Shown here one piece after another: positions 28,097 to 37,081 of a stretch of 64,000 nucleotides of DNA (position 1 is the stretch's first letter; the number at the start of each line of letters is the position of its first letter). Location: contig NZ_FODY01000023.1 of assembly GCF_900110485.1 (NCBI RefSeq), forward strand, positions 17,352-81,351, in the 5' to 3' direction. The stretch comes from Propionispora vibrioides. Its GTDB lineage: Bacteria > Bacillota > Negativicutes > Propionisporales > Propionisporaceae. The notes below the pieces were generated by a model that had not been told where the DNA came from, searched no databases, and saw nothing but the letters and a program-made list of their open reading frames with translations. The position numbers and the translations under genes are program-made.

Positions 28097-28877
28097 GGAT
28101 ACTCTTCACGCTTTCTTCGTGGATTAATTCCATAGCCTGCCGTTTGTATTCAATAAACTGCTCCGATATTTTCACGTGATAATCGCGGGGTCTGGGCAGC
28201 TCCACATTAATAATTTCCTTAATCGATCCTGGCCGCGAGGTCATCACCACCACCCTGTCTGCCAGGAATACGGCTTCTTCAATATCGTGGGTAACCATCA
28301 GAATGGTTTTGGGATATTTTTGCCATACATCCAGCAGCAGTTCCTGCATCAGGCCACGAGTTTGCATATCCAAAGCCCCAAAGGGTTCATCCAGCAGCAG
28401 AATTTCCGGATTGTTGGCCAGCGCCCGAGCCAGTGCTACCCGTTGCTTCATTCCGCCGGACAACGCCTTCGGATAGGATTTTTCAAAGCCTCGCAAACCC
28501 ACAATATCCACATAGCTCCGGGCAATGTCCCGGCGTTCTTGCTTGGGCATCTGTTTCTGCGTCAAACCGTATTCAATATTCTCCTCAACCGTCAGCCAGG
28601 GAAATAACGTATAGGCCTGGAACACCATACCCCGGTCGGCGCCCGGCTCTTTAATTTCTTTCCGATCAAGAATGATTTGTCCCCTGGTCGGTTTGGTCAA
28701 GCCGCCCACCATTCTGAGCAGCGTGGATTTGCCACAGCCCGACGGTCCCAATATGGAAACAAACTCGTTGGGGGCAACACTCAAATAGGTTTCGTCCAGC
28801 GCCGTTATGGTTTTTCCCTGTGTTTCAAACTCTTTGGTCACACCATAAACCACCAAATAATCATGGCTCGTTTCCAT
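28089..28877 (-). CDS. ABC importer ATPase, nitrate/sulfonate/taurine type
   Basis: A 262-residue ATPase: Walker [10 protein letters not shown] near 43-51, signature LSGGMKQR, Walker [13 protein letters not shown] and His in [13 protein letters not shown] MVTHDIEEA. It fits the TauB/SsuB class that powers import of small organic ions. Together with the permease and binding protein of this operon it forms one transporter; since it sits with hutI, hutU and hutD, the cargo is likely an imidazole compound, such as urocanate or a precursor. Confidence 0.9.
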   Translation of the reverse strand: METSHDYLVVYGVTKEFETQGKTITALDETYLSVAPNEFVSILGPSGCGKSTLLRMVGGLTKPTRGQIILDRKEIKEPGADRGMVFQAYTLFPWLTVEENIEYGLTQKQMPKQERRDIARSYVDIVGLRGFEKSYPKALSGGMKQRVALARALANNPEILLLDEPFGALDMQTRGLMQELLLDVWQKYPKTILMVTHDIEEAVFLADRVVVMTSRPGSIKEIINVELPRPRDYHVKISEQFIEYKRQAMELIHEESVKSIHA

Positions 28878-28912
28878 CTAACTCACTCCTAACTTGGCTT
28901 CACCATTACGGC

Positions 28913-29734
28913 TCAGCTCCAGGGAAATAATTTGCGCTGCAGCATTTTAAAGCAATAATCAAAGGCCAGGCCAATTAAACCAATAGACAAAATGCCGACA
29001 AATATATTGGCCGTTGACAGCATCCGCTGTGATTGAATAATCATATAGCCAATACCGGAAGAAGCACCAACCAGTTCGGCCACAATCACATAGGTCCAGG
29101 CCCAGCCCAGCACCATGCGTACTGCGTCCAAAATAGCCGGCATACTGGCCGGCAGGATAATTTTCCAGAGCACTGCCGCCTTGGAAGTTCCCAGGGTATA
29201 GGCAACTTCAATTAAATCACCGGAAACCTTTCTGGTAGCCACGGCCACCATTAAGACCAGTTGCGGCAGACTGCCGGTAATAATAACAGCAATCTTCTCC
29301 GGTTCATCCACACCGATCCACAAAATGAACAGCGGAATAAACGCCGATGCCGGCAGATAGCGGACAAAGGACATAATCGGCTCCAGCAAGGCTTCCACCG
29401 GGGTATAGGTTCCAATCAGAATGCCCAGCGGTACAGCCACCATGGCGGCGATAACAAACCCGGCCATAACCCGGATAATGGTAATAAGAATATCCTGACT
29501 ATATCCCAGTTCGGCAAACAGCTTTACTGCAGCCTGCGCCGCTGCCGTTGGCGTAGGCATGAACAGAGCATCGACCATACCGCTATACGTCAACAGGCCC
29601 CACAGGATAAACACCGCGCCAAACGTAGCGGCGCCTAAAACAGCATATACCTGCGGCGTGATGCTTTGCCGCGGGGTAAATGAATCTTTAATCGTGGAGA
29701 ACAGAGCTTTATCTTCACTGTTATACTTAACCAT
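28913..29734 (-). CDS. ABC importer permease, nitrate/sulfonate/taurine type
   Basis: A 273-residue permease with about six helices and the EAA-type loop for the ATPase (VAYTLGTSKAAVLWKIILPASMPAI). It fits the SsuC/TauC class. I chose the ATG at 29734, preceded by AAAGGAG with 8 bases between; the upstream in-frame codons overlap hutI. Lies 23 bases after hutI. Confidence 0.88.
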   Translation of the reverse strand: MVKYNSEDKALFSTIKDSFTPRQSITPQVYAVLGAATFGAVFILWGLLTYSGMVDALFMPTPTAAAQAAVKLFAELGYSQDILITIIRVMAGFVIAAMVAVPLGILIGTYTPVEALLEPIMSFVRYLPASAFIPLFILWIGVDEPEKIAVIITGSLPQLVLMVAVATRKVSGDLIEVAYTLGTSKAAVLWKIILPASMPAILDAVRMVLGWAWTYVIVAELVGASSGIGYMIIQSQRMLSTANIFVGILSIGLIGLAFDYCFKMLQRKLFPWS

Positions 29735-29757
29735 AAACTCCGCTCCTTTCGCTACTT

Positions 29758-31008
29758 CTACCTGTTTGTACATAGCAAACACCCTTTTTTGATTACTTTT
29801 TGCACAACGTTGATACCCGTATGATAGATTAAAAATTTGTAGCTCGGATACTTTAAGATCAGCAGGTCGGCCTGCTTCCCTGGCTCAATACTTCCTAGCC
29901 GTTCCGCCCGGTTCAAGGCGGCGGCGCCGTTCAGTGTCAGGGCCGTAAGCGCCTCTTCCGCCGTCATTTTCATCTTGATACAGGCCAGGGCCAAAAGCAG
30001 CGGCACCGAATAGCTAAAACAACTTCCCGGATTGAAATCACTGGCCAGGGCCACCGCACATCCGGAATCAATCATGCTGCGGGCTGCCGCAAAGGGCTCA
30101 TTCAAACAAAAAGCCGTACTGGGCAGCAAGGTGGCAATCACCCGGTTGCGGGCCAACGCCTGTATTCCGTCCTTAGAAGCATGCAATAAATGCTCGGCAG
30201 AAACGGCTTGCAATTCACCGGCCAGCTCAGCCCCGCCCAGCGAGCAAATCTCATCGGCATGAAGCTTAAGACCAAAGCCTAATTCCCGGGCTTGCAGCAA
30301 CAATCGCCGGGACTGTTCCAGTGAAAAAACACCCTGCTCGCAAAACACATCACAAAACTCAGCCAAACCTCTTTCCTTGACGACAGGCAGCACCTCTGCC
30401 AATAAAAAGTCAATATAGGACTCCTCCCGGCCGCGATATTCCGGCGGAACAGCATGGGCTCCCATAAACGTGCTAACCAGTTCCAGTGGATGGTCCTGCG
30501 CCAACGCCTGCATGACAGTCAACTGTTTGAGCTCCGTTTCCCGCTCCAGACCGTAACCGCTTTTGCCTTCTACCGTGGTGATCCCGAACGCCAGCATGGC
30601 GTCCAGACGATCTTTTCCCAGCCGGTATAATTCCTCTCTGCCGGTTTGCCGGGTATGCCGTACCGTACTGCCGATACCGCCGCCGGCAGCCATAAGTTCC
30701 ATATAAGTACTGCCTGTAAGTCGTAGCATAAACTCATCCGCCCGGTATCCGCCAAATAGGAAATGAGTGTGCGAGTCCACGAAACCGGGAATGACACTCT
30801 GACCAGCGGCATCAATCCGCTCATACTGACGCAGATCATACCGGGAGGCAATCACCGCCGTCTGGTCTACCGCCTGAATCATTCCATCCTCAATCACAAC
30901 GGAAGCATGCTCTATCCGGCTAAGATCATTCATCTCCCGACCGAATTTAGCCTGCCCTCCCACCGGCGTCACTACTTCCGCGGCATTTTGTATGACTACA
31001 CCTTTCAT
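29758..31008 (-). CDS. hutI: Imidazolonepropionase
   Basis: A 416-residue amidohydrolase that opens the ring of imidazolone propionate to give N-formimino-L-glutamate, step three of histidine breakdown. Metal ligands appear in VDSHTHFLFGG, the HADEI strand and ASDFNPG near 325; the GKSGYGLERETELK segment is typical of HutI. The ATG at 31008 lies 7 bases after the hutU stop, with the ribosome site GGAAAG inside hutU's end, so the two are translationally coupled. Confidence 0.93.
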   Translation of the reverse strand: MKGVVIQNAAEVVTPVGGQAKFGREMNDLSRIEHASVVIEDGMIQAVDQTAVIASRYDLRQYERIDAAGQSVIPGFVDSHTHFLFGGYRADEFMLRLTGSTYMELMAAGGGIGSTVRHTRQTGREELYRLGKDRLDAMLAFGITTVEGKSGYGLERETELKQLTVMQALAQDHPLELVSTFMGAHAVPPEYRGREESYIDFLLAEVLPVVKERGLAEFCDVFCEQGVFSLEQSRRLLLQARELGFGLKLHADEICSLGGAELAGELQAVSAEHLLHASKDGIQALARNRVIATLLPSTAFCLNEPFAAARSMIDSGCAVALASDFNPGSCFSYSVPLLLALACIKMKMTAEEALTALTLNGAAALNRAERLGSIEPGKQADLLILKYPSYKFLIYHTGINVVQKVIKKGCLLCTNR

Positions 31009-31015
31009 AACAGCA

Positions 31016-33043
31016 TCATTCTTTCCAATATTTTTTGACCTGCTTCGCAACCAACTGATCGTCAGCTACATAGGGCAGCGTGATTTGGCTTACCCCCCGG
31101 TACCTCTGATTGTACTCCAGGGAGGTTGCGATGGAATGCTCGTTACGGGCCCAGTTGCGCCGGGCAACGCCGCCCATAACATCCCACAGCATGGCGCTTT
31201 TGATAATCTCATCCACCCGGGTACTGCCATCCAGGACCAGGCCAAACCCACCGTTAATAGATTTGCCAATGCCCACGCCACCGCCGTTATGCAGGGCAAT
31301 CAGGCTCATCCCTCTTGCCGCATTCCCGGCGTAACACTGAACTGCCATATCGGCCATGACATTACTGCCGTCCTTGATATTGGCCGTCTCTCTAAACGGT
31401 GAATCAGTACCGCTGACATCGTGATGATCACGGCCCAGCATAACCGGCCCGATGTCCCCCTTGCGAACCAGTTCATTAAACTTAAGAGCGACAGCCATTC
31501 GGCCCTCGGCATCCTGATATAGAATCCGGGCCTTAGTGCCAACTACGAGTCGATTCTTTTCGGCATCCCTGATCCAGTTGTAATTGTCTCTATCCTGATA
31601 GCGCCGGGAAGGATCTATACATTCCAGCGCCGCCTGATCAGTCTTTAACAAATCACTTTCCTTGCCGCTTAAGCATACCCAGCGAAACGGTCCGTAACCG
31701 TAATCAAATAGCTGCGGTCCCATAATGTCTTCCACATAGGATGGGTAAACAAAACCGTCTTTTTCGTCCCTGCCGTTTTTGGATATTTCTTTTACGCCGG
31801 CATCATAGACAGCTTTCAAAAAAGAATTTCCATAATCAAAAAAATACGTCCCCTGAGCGACACAGGCTTTAATCAGCTCATAATGCCTTTGCAGCGTTCG
31901 ATCTACCAATTGCTTAAACCGTATCCGGTCCTTGCTTAATAACTCGGTACGTTCGGCGAAGGAAATTCCCTGAGGACAATAGCCACCTTCATATACAGCA
32001 TGACAGGAGGTTTGATCGGACAGGATGGGGATTTTAATCTTACTGGCTACCGCATATTCCAGCAAATCGACAATATTGCCGTGATAGGCGATGGACAGGG
32101 CTTTTTTCTCCCGCATGGCCTGAGCAGCCCAGGCAAACACTTCCGCCAAATCGCTGGATGACTTTTGTATCCAGCCTTGCTGCAAACGGGTATGGATCCT
32201 GGATTCATCCACCTCGGCAATAATGCCCACACCGTTGGCAATCTCAATAGCTTTAGGTTGTGCCCCGCTCATCCCGCCAAGACCGGAGCTGACAAACAAC
32301 AACCCTCTTAAATCACCGTCAACCGGAACCTGATAATGCATACGGCCGACATTAAGCAACGTGTTATATGTGCCGTGGACAATGCCCTGCGGGCCGATAT
32401 ACATCCAGCCGCCGGCGGTCATTTGCCCGTAATTGGCTACTCCCATTTGCGCTGCCGTTTCCCAGCTTTCCTGATTGTCGAACATACCAACCATCATCGA
32501 ATTGGTAATAATAACCCGTGGAGCGCCGGGATGCGACTTAAACAGTCCCAGGGGATGTCCGGACTGTACCACCAGTGTCTGGTCTTGTGTCATGCTCTCC
32601 AGATATTTTTTTATGAGCCGGTATTGCATCCAGTTCTGACAGACGCTACCCGTTTCACCATAGGTGACCAGTTCATAGGGATACAAAGCCACCTCAAAAT
32701 CCAGGTTATTGTCCATCATCACCTGGAAAGCCTTTCCCTCCAGACAGCATCCCTTGTATTCCGTGACCGGACGGCCATAGATTCTGCCGGACGGTCGAAA
32801 ACGATAGCCGTATATTCTGCCCCGGTTGATCAGTTCATCTAAAAACTCGGGAATTATTTGCTCATGATACTGAGGCTCAATATAGCGCAACGCATTTTTT
32901 AACGCGATCTCCGTCTGTTCCTTGGATAAGTTGAATTTTCTGGCCGGTGCCCTGCGGATATGGGGGGCGAATTCCGGCATATCCGGCAGAGCTTCATCAA
33001 GCCTGATCTGCATGGCGTCTTTAATCTGCTTTTGATAAGCCAT
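31016..33043 (-). CDS. hutU: Urocanate hydratase, long form
   Basis: A 675-residue NAD-containing enzyme that adds water to urocanate (second step of histidine breakdown). Key parts: TAGGWMYIGPQGIVHGTYNTLLN near 210, SSGLGGMSGAQPKA near 252, and GRDHHDVSGTDSPFRET. The usual Pseudomonas-type HutU is about 555 residues; this one has an N-terminal extension and inserts and matches the length of animal UROC1-type enzymes, a form also known in some anaerobes. Ribosome site GAGGAGG before ATG. No histidine ammonia-lyase gene stands nearby. Confidence 0.93.
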   Translation of the reverse strand: MAYQKQIKDAMQIRLDEALPDMPEFAPHIRRAPARKFNLSKEQTEIALKNALRYIEPQYHEQIIPEFLDELINRGRIYGYRFRPSGRIYGRPVTEYKGCCLEGKAFQVMMDNNLDFEVALYPYELVTYGETGSVCQNWMQYRLIKKYLESMTQDQTLVVQSGHPLGLFKSHPGAPRVIITNSMMVGMFDNQESWETAAQMGVANYGQMTAGGWMYIGPQGIVHGTYNTLLNVGRMHYQVPVDGDLRGLLFVSSGLGGMSGAQPKAIEIANGVGIIAEVDESRIHTRLQQGWIQKSSSDLAEVFAWAAQAMREKKALSIAYHGNIVDLLEYAVASKIKIPILSDQTSCHAVYEGGYCPQGISFAERTELLSKDRIRFKQLVDRTLQRHYELIKACVAQGTYFFDYGNSFLKAVYDAGVKEISKNGRDEKDGFVYPSYVEDIMGPQLFDYGYGPFRWVCLSGKESDLLKTDQAALECIDPSRRYQDRDNYNWIRDAEKNRLVVGTKARILYQDAEGRMAVALKFNELVRKGDIGPVMLGRDHHDVSGTDSPFRETANIKDGSNVMADMAVQCYAGNAARGMSLIALHNGGGVGIGKSINGGFGLVLDGSTRVDEIIKSAMLWDVMGGVARRNWARNEHSIATSLEYNQRYRGVSQITLPYVADDQLVAKQVKKYWKE

Positions 33044-33090
33044 CTGGTCTTGCCTCCTCAGCTATGCATTGAATCTGGGCGTGCCTGCCA

Positions 33091-33131
33091 CGGAGAAACG
33101 ATAAGGGTTTTAAAACCGCGTCATTTCTCCG
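33091..33131 (-). other. Long hairpin between binding-protein gene and hutU
   Basis: CGGAGAAA faces TTTCTCCG, with an inner palindrome GGTTTTAAAACC; there is no U-run. Such hairpins after a binding-protein gene often stabilise its part of the mRNA, giving more binding protein than the downstream products. Inferred function only. Confidence 0.55.
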
Positions 33132-33149
33132 CAAACCTGCACGGCCTGT

Positions 33150-34172
33150 TTATTTGACTATGAAGCTGCCATTGATCATTTCGTCAAGATTGGGTTTTTC
33201 CTGAATCAGTTTTTCCTTCAGCCACAAGTCGGCGGCCTTTTCACTCACTTCGTAAATCAGGCCTTTCTTACCGTCAGTGCCGAAATAAGTCTTATTGCCG
33301 GCCTGATCATAAAACTCTACATCAGGCAGCGATTGGGTAAACTCTTCAACCGACTGGCCCATAGCCTTGGCCATAATTTTATTGGCATCCTCCGGATTGG
33401 TCTTCATATATTCAATGGCGTCATACCAGCCCTTTACAATACCTTCCACACTGTCCGGGTATTTATCGACAAAATCCTTGCGTAATGCCAGGGAATCCAC
33501 AATGACCCCGGGAGTTTCCTTGCTGGAAACCAGCACATGACCGAAACTTGTTTTGGTAGCATTGGTCAGCCAAGGCTGCCAGGTTACGGCCGCGTCAATT
33601 TTGCCGGCTACAAAGGCTGCCCCGGCATCACCGGCCGTCATGCTCTGAACCTTGATGTCATTGAAGCTTAAGCCTTCTTTACCCAGTAAATACTGGAACC
33701 AGAAGTAGCTGGCACCACCGGTGGTGTCCAACCCAACCGTTTTGCCTTTTAAATCCTTCAGGCTGGCGATTTCCTTTTTAGCCACCACACCGTCACCGCC
33801 GCTGGAAGTATCCAGCGCCAGCATCTGAACGATTTTAATGCCGGCTGCCTGGGTCATAACCTGGGTATCCACCGTACTGGCCATCCCTTGAATTTTGTCA
33901 GCCGCCAGGGCGGTCTTTCTGTCGCCGGCGCTTTGAATGGTTTGCATCTCTACATCAACACCATGCTTCTTAAAGAATCCTTTTTCTACGGCTACATACA
34001 GCGGCGCGTAGCCAATCCAGGAAGAAGCGCCAATTTTCACCGTACCGTTGTAGGCTTTGGCGGCTGTTTCCGCCGGCTTCGTTTCCTTACTACCGCCGCA
34101 GCCGGCAAACAACGCAGCGACAAGCGCAAGGACCATCACCAGAGAGAATACGTTTCTAAATGATTTACACAT
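33150..34172 (-). CDS. ABC importer substrate-binding lipoprotein
   Basis: A 340-residue lipoprotein. Hydrophobic signal (FSLVMVLALVAALFAGC) with lipobox LFAGC at about 22-26, then a SsuA/TauA/NMT1-like fold: VKIGASSWIGYAPLYVAVEKGFF, GVDVEMQTI, and DAAVTWQPW. It would bind the imported compound at the outside of the inner membrane for the permease and ATPase further down the operon. I chose ATG 34172 (AGAGGGG, 8 bases upstream) over the GTG three codons earlier. A hairpin follows. Confidence 0.9.
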   Translation of the reverse strand: MCKSFRNVFSLVMVLALVAALFAGCGGSKETKPAETAAKAYNGTVKIGASSWIGYAPLYVAVEKGFFKKHGVDVEMQTIQSAGDRKTALAADKIQGMASTVDTQVMTQAAGIKIVQMLALDTSSGGDGVVAKKEIASLKDLKGKTVGLDTTGGASYFWFQYLLGKEGLSFNDIKVQSMTAGDAGAAFVAGKIDAAVTWQPWLTNATKTSFGHVLVSSKETPGVIVDSLALRKDFVDKYPDSVEGIVKGWYDAIEYMKTNPEDANKIMAKAMGQSVEEFTQSLPDVEFYDQAGNKTYFGTDGKKGLIYEVSEKAADLWLKEKLIQEKPNLDEMINGSFIVK

Positions 34173-34294
34173 ACTGCACACCCCTCTTATTTTTTGATTA
34201 TCTTTCTAGTACCCTGTCAATCCTAACACTGTAGAATCATGGCGAAGCTATTTTTTGCAAGACAAGGGGGAGGAAGGAAGCATACCGGTAGTAT

Positions 34295-34374
34295 GCTGAC
34301 TGACGACAACGAAGGCTTGCGGAAAATAGACCGTCAGTATTCACGGGATAAAGGTTGATAAGGTACTATCCCTG
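34295..34374 (+). repeat. Dispersed repeat, family B copy 2
   Basis: Core GACTGACGACAACGAAGG...GCGGAAAATAGACCGTCAGTAT (in part), ending GATAAGGTACT. Similarity to the copy near 41100 extends leftward to about 34213 (TCAATCCTAA). It lies within the 282-base gap between two operon genes; no gene is seen in the gap. Confidence 0.75.
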
Positions 34375-34454
34375 AAACCTGAACTGAGAAAGGCCGTTCA
34401 CCTCCTTCGCACTGGCAAATTATCAAACGGGGAATAGGACTTGGGGTTGGACTT

Positions 34455-35429
34455 TTAGGGATTCACAAGATCGGCAGGAATTTCTCCTTTTAGCATGGTA
34501 ATGATATTGCCCACCACCCGCGTCTTAAGTTCGGTATACGAATCTATCGAAATGTAGGAAATATGTGGTGTAACCAGGATTTTGTCACAGTGAAGGATGG
34601 CTTCATCACCCTTAGGCGGCTCATTGGCAATCACGTCTACGGCAGCGCCGGCGATGCTGCCGTCCTGGACCGCTTTGATCAGGTCGTCTTCCACCAAAAT
34701 CCGGCCCCGTGCCGTATTGATGAGATAGGCTGTCGGCTTCATCAGCTTAAACTCCCGGTAAGCAAGCAACCCTTCGGTTTCCGGAATATAAATGGCGTTT
34801 ACACTGACAAAATCGGCCTGCGCCAGACCTGCCGCCAATTCTACCTTTTCCACGCCGCAGGCCGCCATCGTTTCCCGACTCACATACGCATCATGGGCCA
34901 GTACTTCCATATGGACGGCTTTTGCCCGGGCGGCCACCACCCGGCCAATACGACCGAACCCGACGATCAGCAGCTGGGAGCCCTTTATTCGACGTACAGG
35001 CTTGGCAACCGCCTGCGCGCCCCATAGTCCTTGCGCCATACTGTCGGCATAAGTAGTGAGACGCTTATTAAAGTGATAGATGGCAGCCAATACATAGTCG
35101 GCAAGATCTTCGGCGCAATAGTTGGATACATTGGTCACTTTTATGCCTCTGGCCTTTGCCGCCTGGATATCGACCCGGTCAAAACCGCCGCCATATACCG
35201 CGATTGCTTTACATTTCGGCATTTTCTCCAGCATAGCTGCCGTAATGTAGGCATATACCTGACAGATGACGGCGTCCACCTGATCGCCAAACTCGGTCAA
35301 ATCGGCGGCTATATCATAGGTTGAATATTTTATCGTACAGTTCGCATAGGCCTTGTTCAGAATTTCTTTCTCTATTTCATAATCAGGCCATTCTTCATCA
35401 ATGATCCAGATCAACGGATTGCTCGACAT
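34455..35429 (-). CDS. D-2-hydroxyacid dehydrogenase (copy 2)
   Basis: A 324-residue paralogue of the gene at 26448-27425. NAD loop GFGRIG near 155, Arg in NTARGR, Glu in ANEPP and His in TPHISYIS. It directly follows the aconitase X pair (9 bases), which suggests it acts on a product or substrate of that dehydratase. The paired copies may serve different 2-oxoacids or oxidation and reduction. Function is otherwise unknown. Confidence 0.88.
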   Translation of the reverse strand: MSSNPLIWIIDEEWPDYEIEKEILNKAYANCTIKYSTYDIAADLTEFGDQVDAVICQVYAYITAAMLEKMPKCKAIAVYGGGFDRVDIQAAKARGIKVTNVSNYCAEDLADYVLAAIYHFNKRLTTYADSMAQGLWGAQAVAKPVRRIKGSQLLIVGFGRIGRVVAARAKAVHMEVLAHDAYVSRETMAACGVEKVELAAGLAQADFVSVNAIYIPETEGLLAYREFKLMKPTAYLINTARGRILVEDDLIKAVQDGSIAGAAVDVIANEPPKGDEAILHCDKILVTPHISYISIDSYTELKTRVVGNIITMLKGEIPADLVNP

Positions 35430-35438
35430 AGCTGCCTC

Positions 35439-35855
35439 CTATTTTTGCCGGACGGTAATCGTCCCTTTATCCGCATCGACTTCGACCCAGTCGCCATTTT
35501 GGGCGGCAGTGTAAAAAGCCGTTTCCACACAGTCTACCATTGGCGTTTCCATGATGATAGCACTGGCCACCAGCGTGGTATCGGGATTTCTAATAATCAA
35601 CGCTTTCGGTTCGGTGCCTTTCATTTTTAACTGATACAGGCCGTCCGCCTGCACCACCGAACTGCCTTTCCCGTTAGGAAACACCAGTACTTTACCGGCT
35701 ATCGACTGTCCCTCCAGGCAGTGATTCTTTTCAATAACAATGCCTGTCTGAGGATCAACCAGATAGAAGCAAAAATCATCACTGGAGAATAATACCTCTC
35801 CCGAAGCCTTGCCTTCGGAAATTTTATGACAGCTAAATACCTGTTCCACTAGCAC
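35439..35855 (-). CDS. Aconitase X small (swivel) subunit
   Basis: A 138-residue DUF126 protein. VFPNGKGSSVV near 61-71 carries the conserved swivelling-domain serine, and IIMETPMVDC follows. Together with the large subunit it makes a split aconitase X. It overlaps the large-subunit gene by 7 bases. Known aconitase X enzymes dehydrate 3-hydroxy-L-proline in bacteria, or mevalonate 5-phosphate in archaea. Confidence 0.88.
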   Translation of the reverse strand: MLVEQVFSCHKISEGKASGEVLFSSDDFCFYLVDPQTGIVIEKNHCLEGQSIAGKVLVFPNGKGSSVVQADGLYQLKMKGTEPKALIIRNPDTTLVASAIIMETPMVDCVETAFYTAAQNGDWVEVDADKGTITVRQK

Positions 35856-37051
35856 TCACCTCTCAATGCAATTTCAACCGATTCTTCCAGGCGGCGAATT
35901 ACGAAAGACATATCGCGGCGCCGGGTATAGTAGGCACATTTCGGTGAATCGGTAACGCCTTTTTTCCCATAAAGGAAATGCCAACAGGGCTGATCCATAC
36001 AGGTGTCCTGCGCCAAATCGCCACCGGCCGCCTGCAAAATCTCCAGATACCCCATTCGCCTGGCCAGTTCGGTTGTCAGCGAGGACGTCATAATCCAGAG
36101 AGGAACGGCCAGCTTTTTCCCTTTTACCAGGTTTGCCACTGTAGCCACCTGATTGATAGTAAAATGCGGACAACCAAAGAGCGCAAAATCGATTTTTCCG
36201 CCTTCATCAGTCAAGGCATCGTGCATTTCTTTCAAATCCTGGTTGGTAATAGTAACCACTTCCGGCGGTTTGTCACCCTGGAAGGCAGCCTCCAGCGTTT
36301 TTGCCTCAGGCGTTACCCCGACAATATGATACAAGGCCACGTTACCGCCGGTATTAAGCTGTGCTCCCAAATTCATCAACGACTCCGGCTTGGGCTGTAA
36401 GGGCAGTCCGCTGAACACAGGGATTTTAAAGCCGGTTTTCTTCGGTGTCACATAGCCCAGCAGTTGGTAATCAAAATCACTCTTGATATCGGCCTCCACT
36501 TCCACCAGGATTTGCCCCTTGCGATTTTCTTCCAGCAAATAACCATATAAAGGCGCCACGCCGGTCACGGCAGCACACAGGGCGCTTTGCGCCGCTTCCC
36601 GGTTGGTTCTGGCACCATACACCGAATTGATAAACGGCGTGGCGCTGGATTCGGAATAGGCGGTAATTTCCCCAAAACGCGGCACATTTTTCTCCAGATA
36701 GGGTGTACAGTTGTAAGTCAGTGTAGCACCAATCTTCCGGTAGGCTTCCCGCGTCCTTTTGATAATAGCTTCATCCTCCGGCGCAATGGTCGTGATCCCC
36801 TGAAAATACTCCAGATTAAATCCAGGGTTTACCGTCGGCGAAACCCGGCAAACCGCCCCACCGGCAACCAGTTTTTCCACAAACCACAAATCAGCCTCCT
36901 GATTGCTTAACGCGACATGCGTCCGGGAAACGGGCACCATCCTGTCCGCATGATACGCTTCACCAATAGCCACCTGAATTTTCATAGCCAGAGCTGTTCC
37001 GGCACCGTATTTGCCGTCCAGCATGGCTTGCTCTTCTTGGGTTAATTTCAT
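35849..37051 (-). CDS. Aconitase X catalytic subunit
   Basis: A 400-residue DUF521 protein. Cysteines in YNCTPYL (about 113), LFGCPHFT (about 295) and DTCMDQPC (about 350) are candidate Fe-S or metal ligands, and VSRTHVALSNQEADLWFVEK and SESSATPFINSVYGARTNRE are family signatures. It removes water from a hydroxy acid. Nothing in the operon matches proline or mevalonate use, so the substrate may be new. ATG 37051 with GGAGGGG upstream is preferred over the ATG five codons earlier. Confidence 0.88.
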   Translation of the reverse strand: MKLTQEEQAMLDGKYGAGTALAMKIQVAIGEAYHADRMVPVSRTHVALSNQEADLWFVEKLVAGGAVCRVSPTVNPGFNLEYFQGITTIAPEDEAIIKRTREAYRKIGATLTYNCTPYLEKNVPRFGEITAYSESSATPFINSVYGARTNREAAQSALCAAVTGVAPLYGYLLEENRKGQILVEVEADIKSDFDYQLLGYVTPKKTGFKIPVFSGLPLQPKPESLMNLGAQLNTGGNVALYHIVGVTPEAKTLEAAFQGDKPPEVVTITNQDLKEMHDALTDEGGKIDFALFGCPHFTINQVATVANLVKGKKLAVPLWIMTSSLTTELARRMGYLEILQAAGGDLAQDTCMDQPCWHFLYGKKGVTDSPKCAYYTRRRDMSFVIRRLEESVEIALRGEC

Positions 37052-37081
37052 CTCGTTCCCCTCCATCTAAAAATTCATTTA

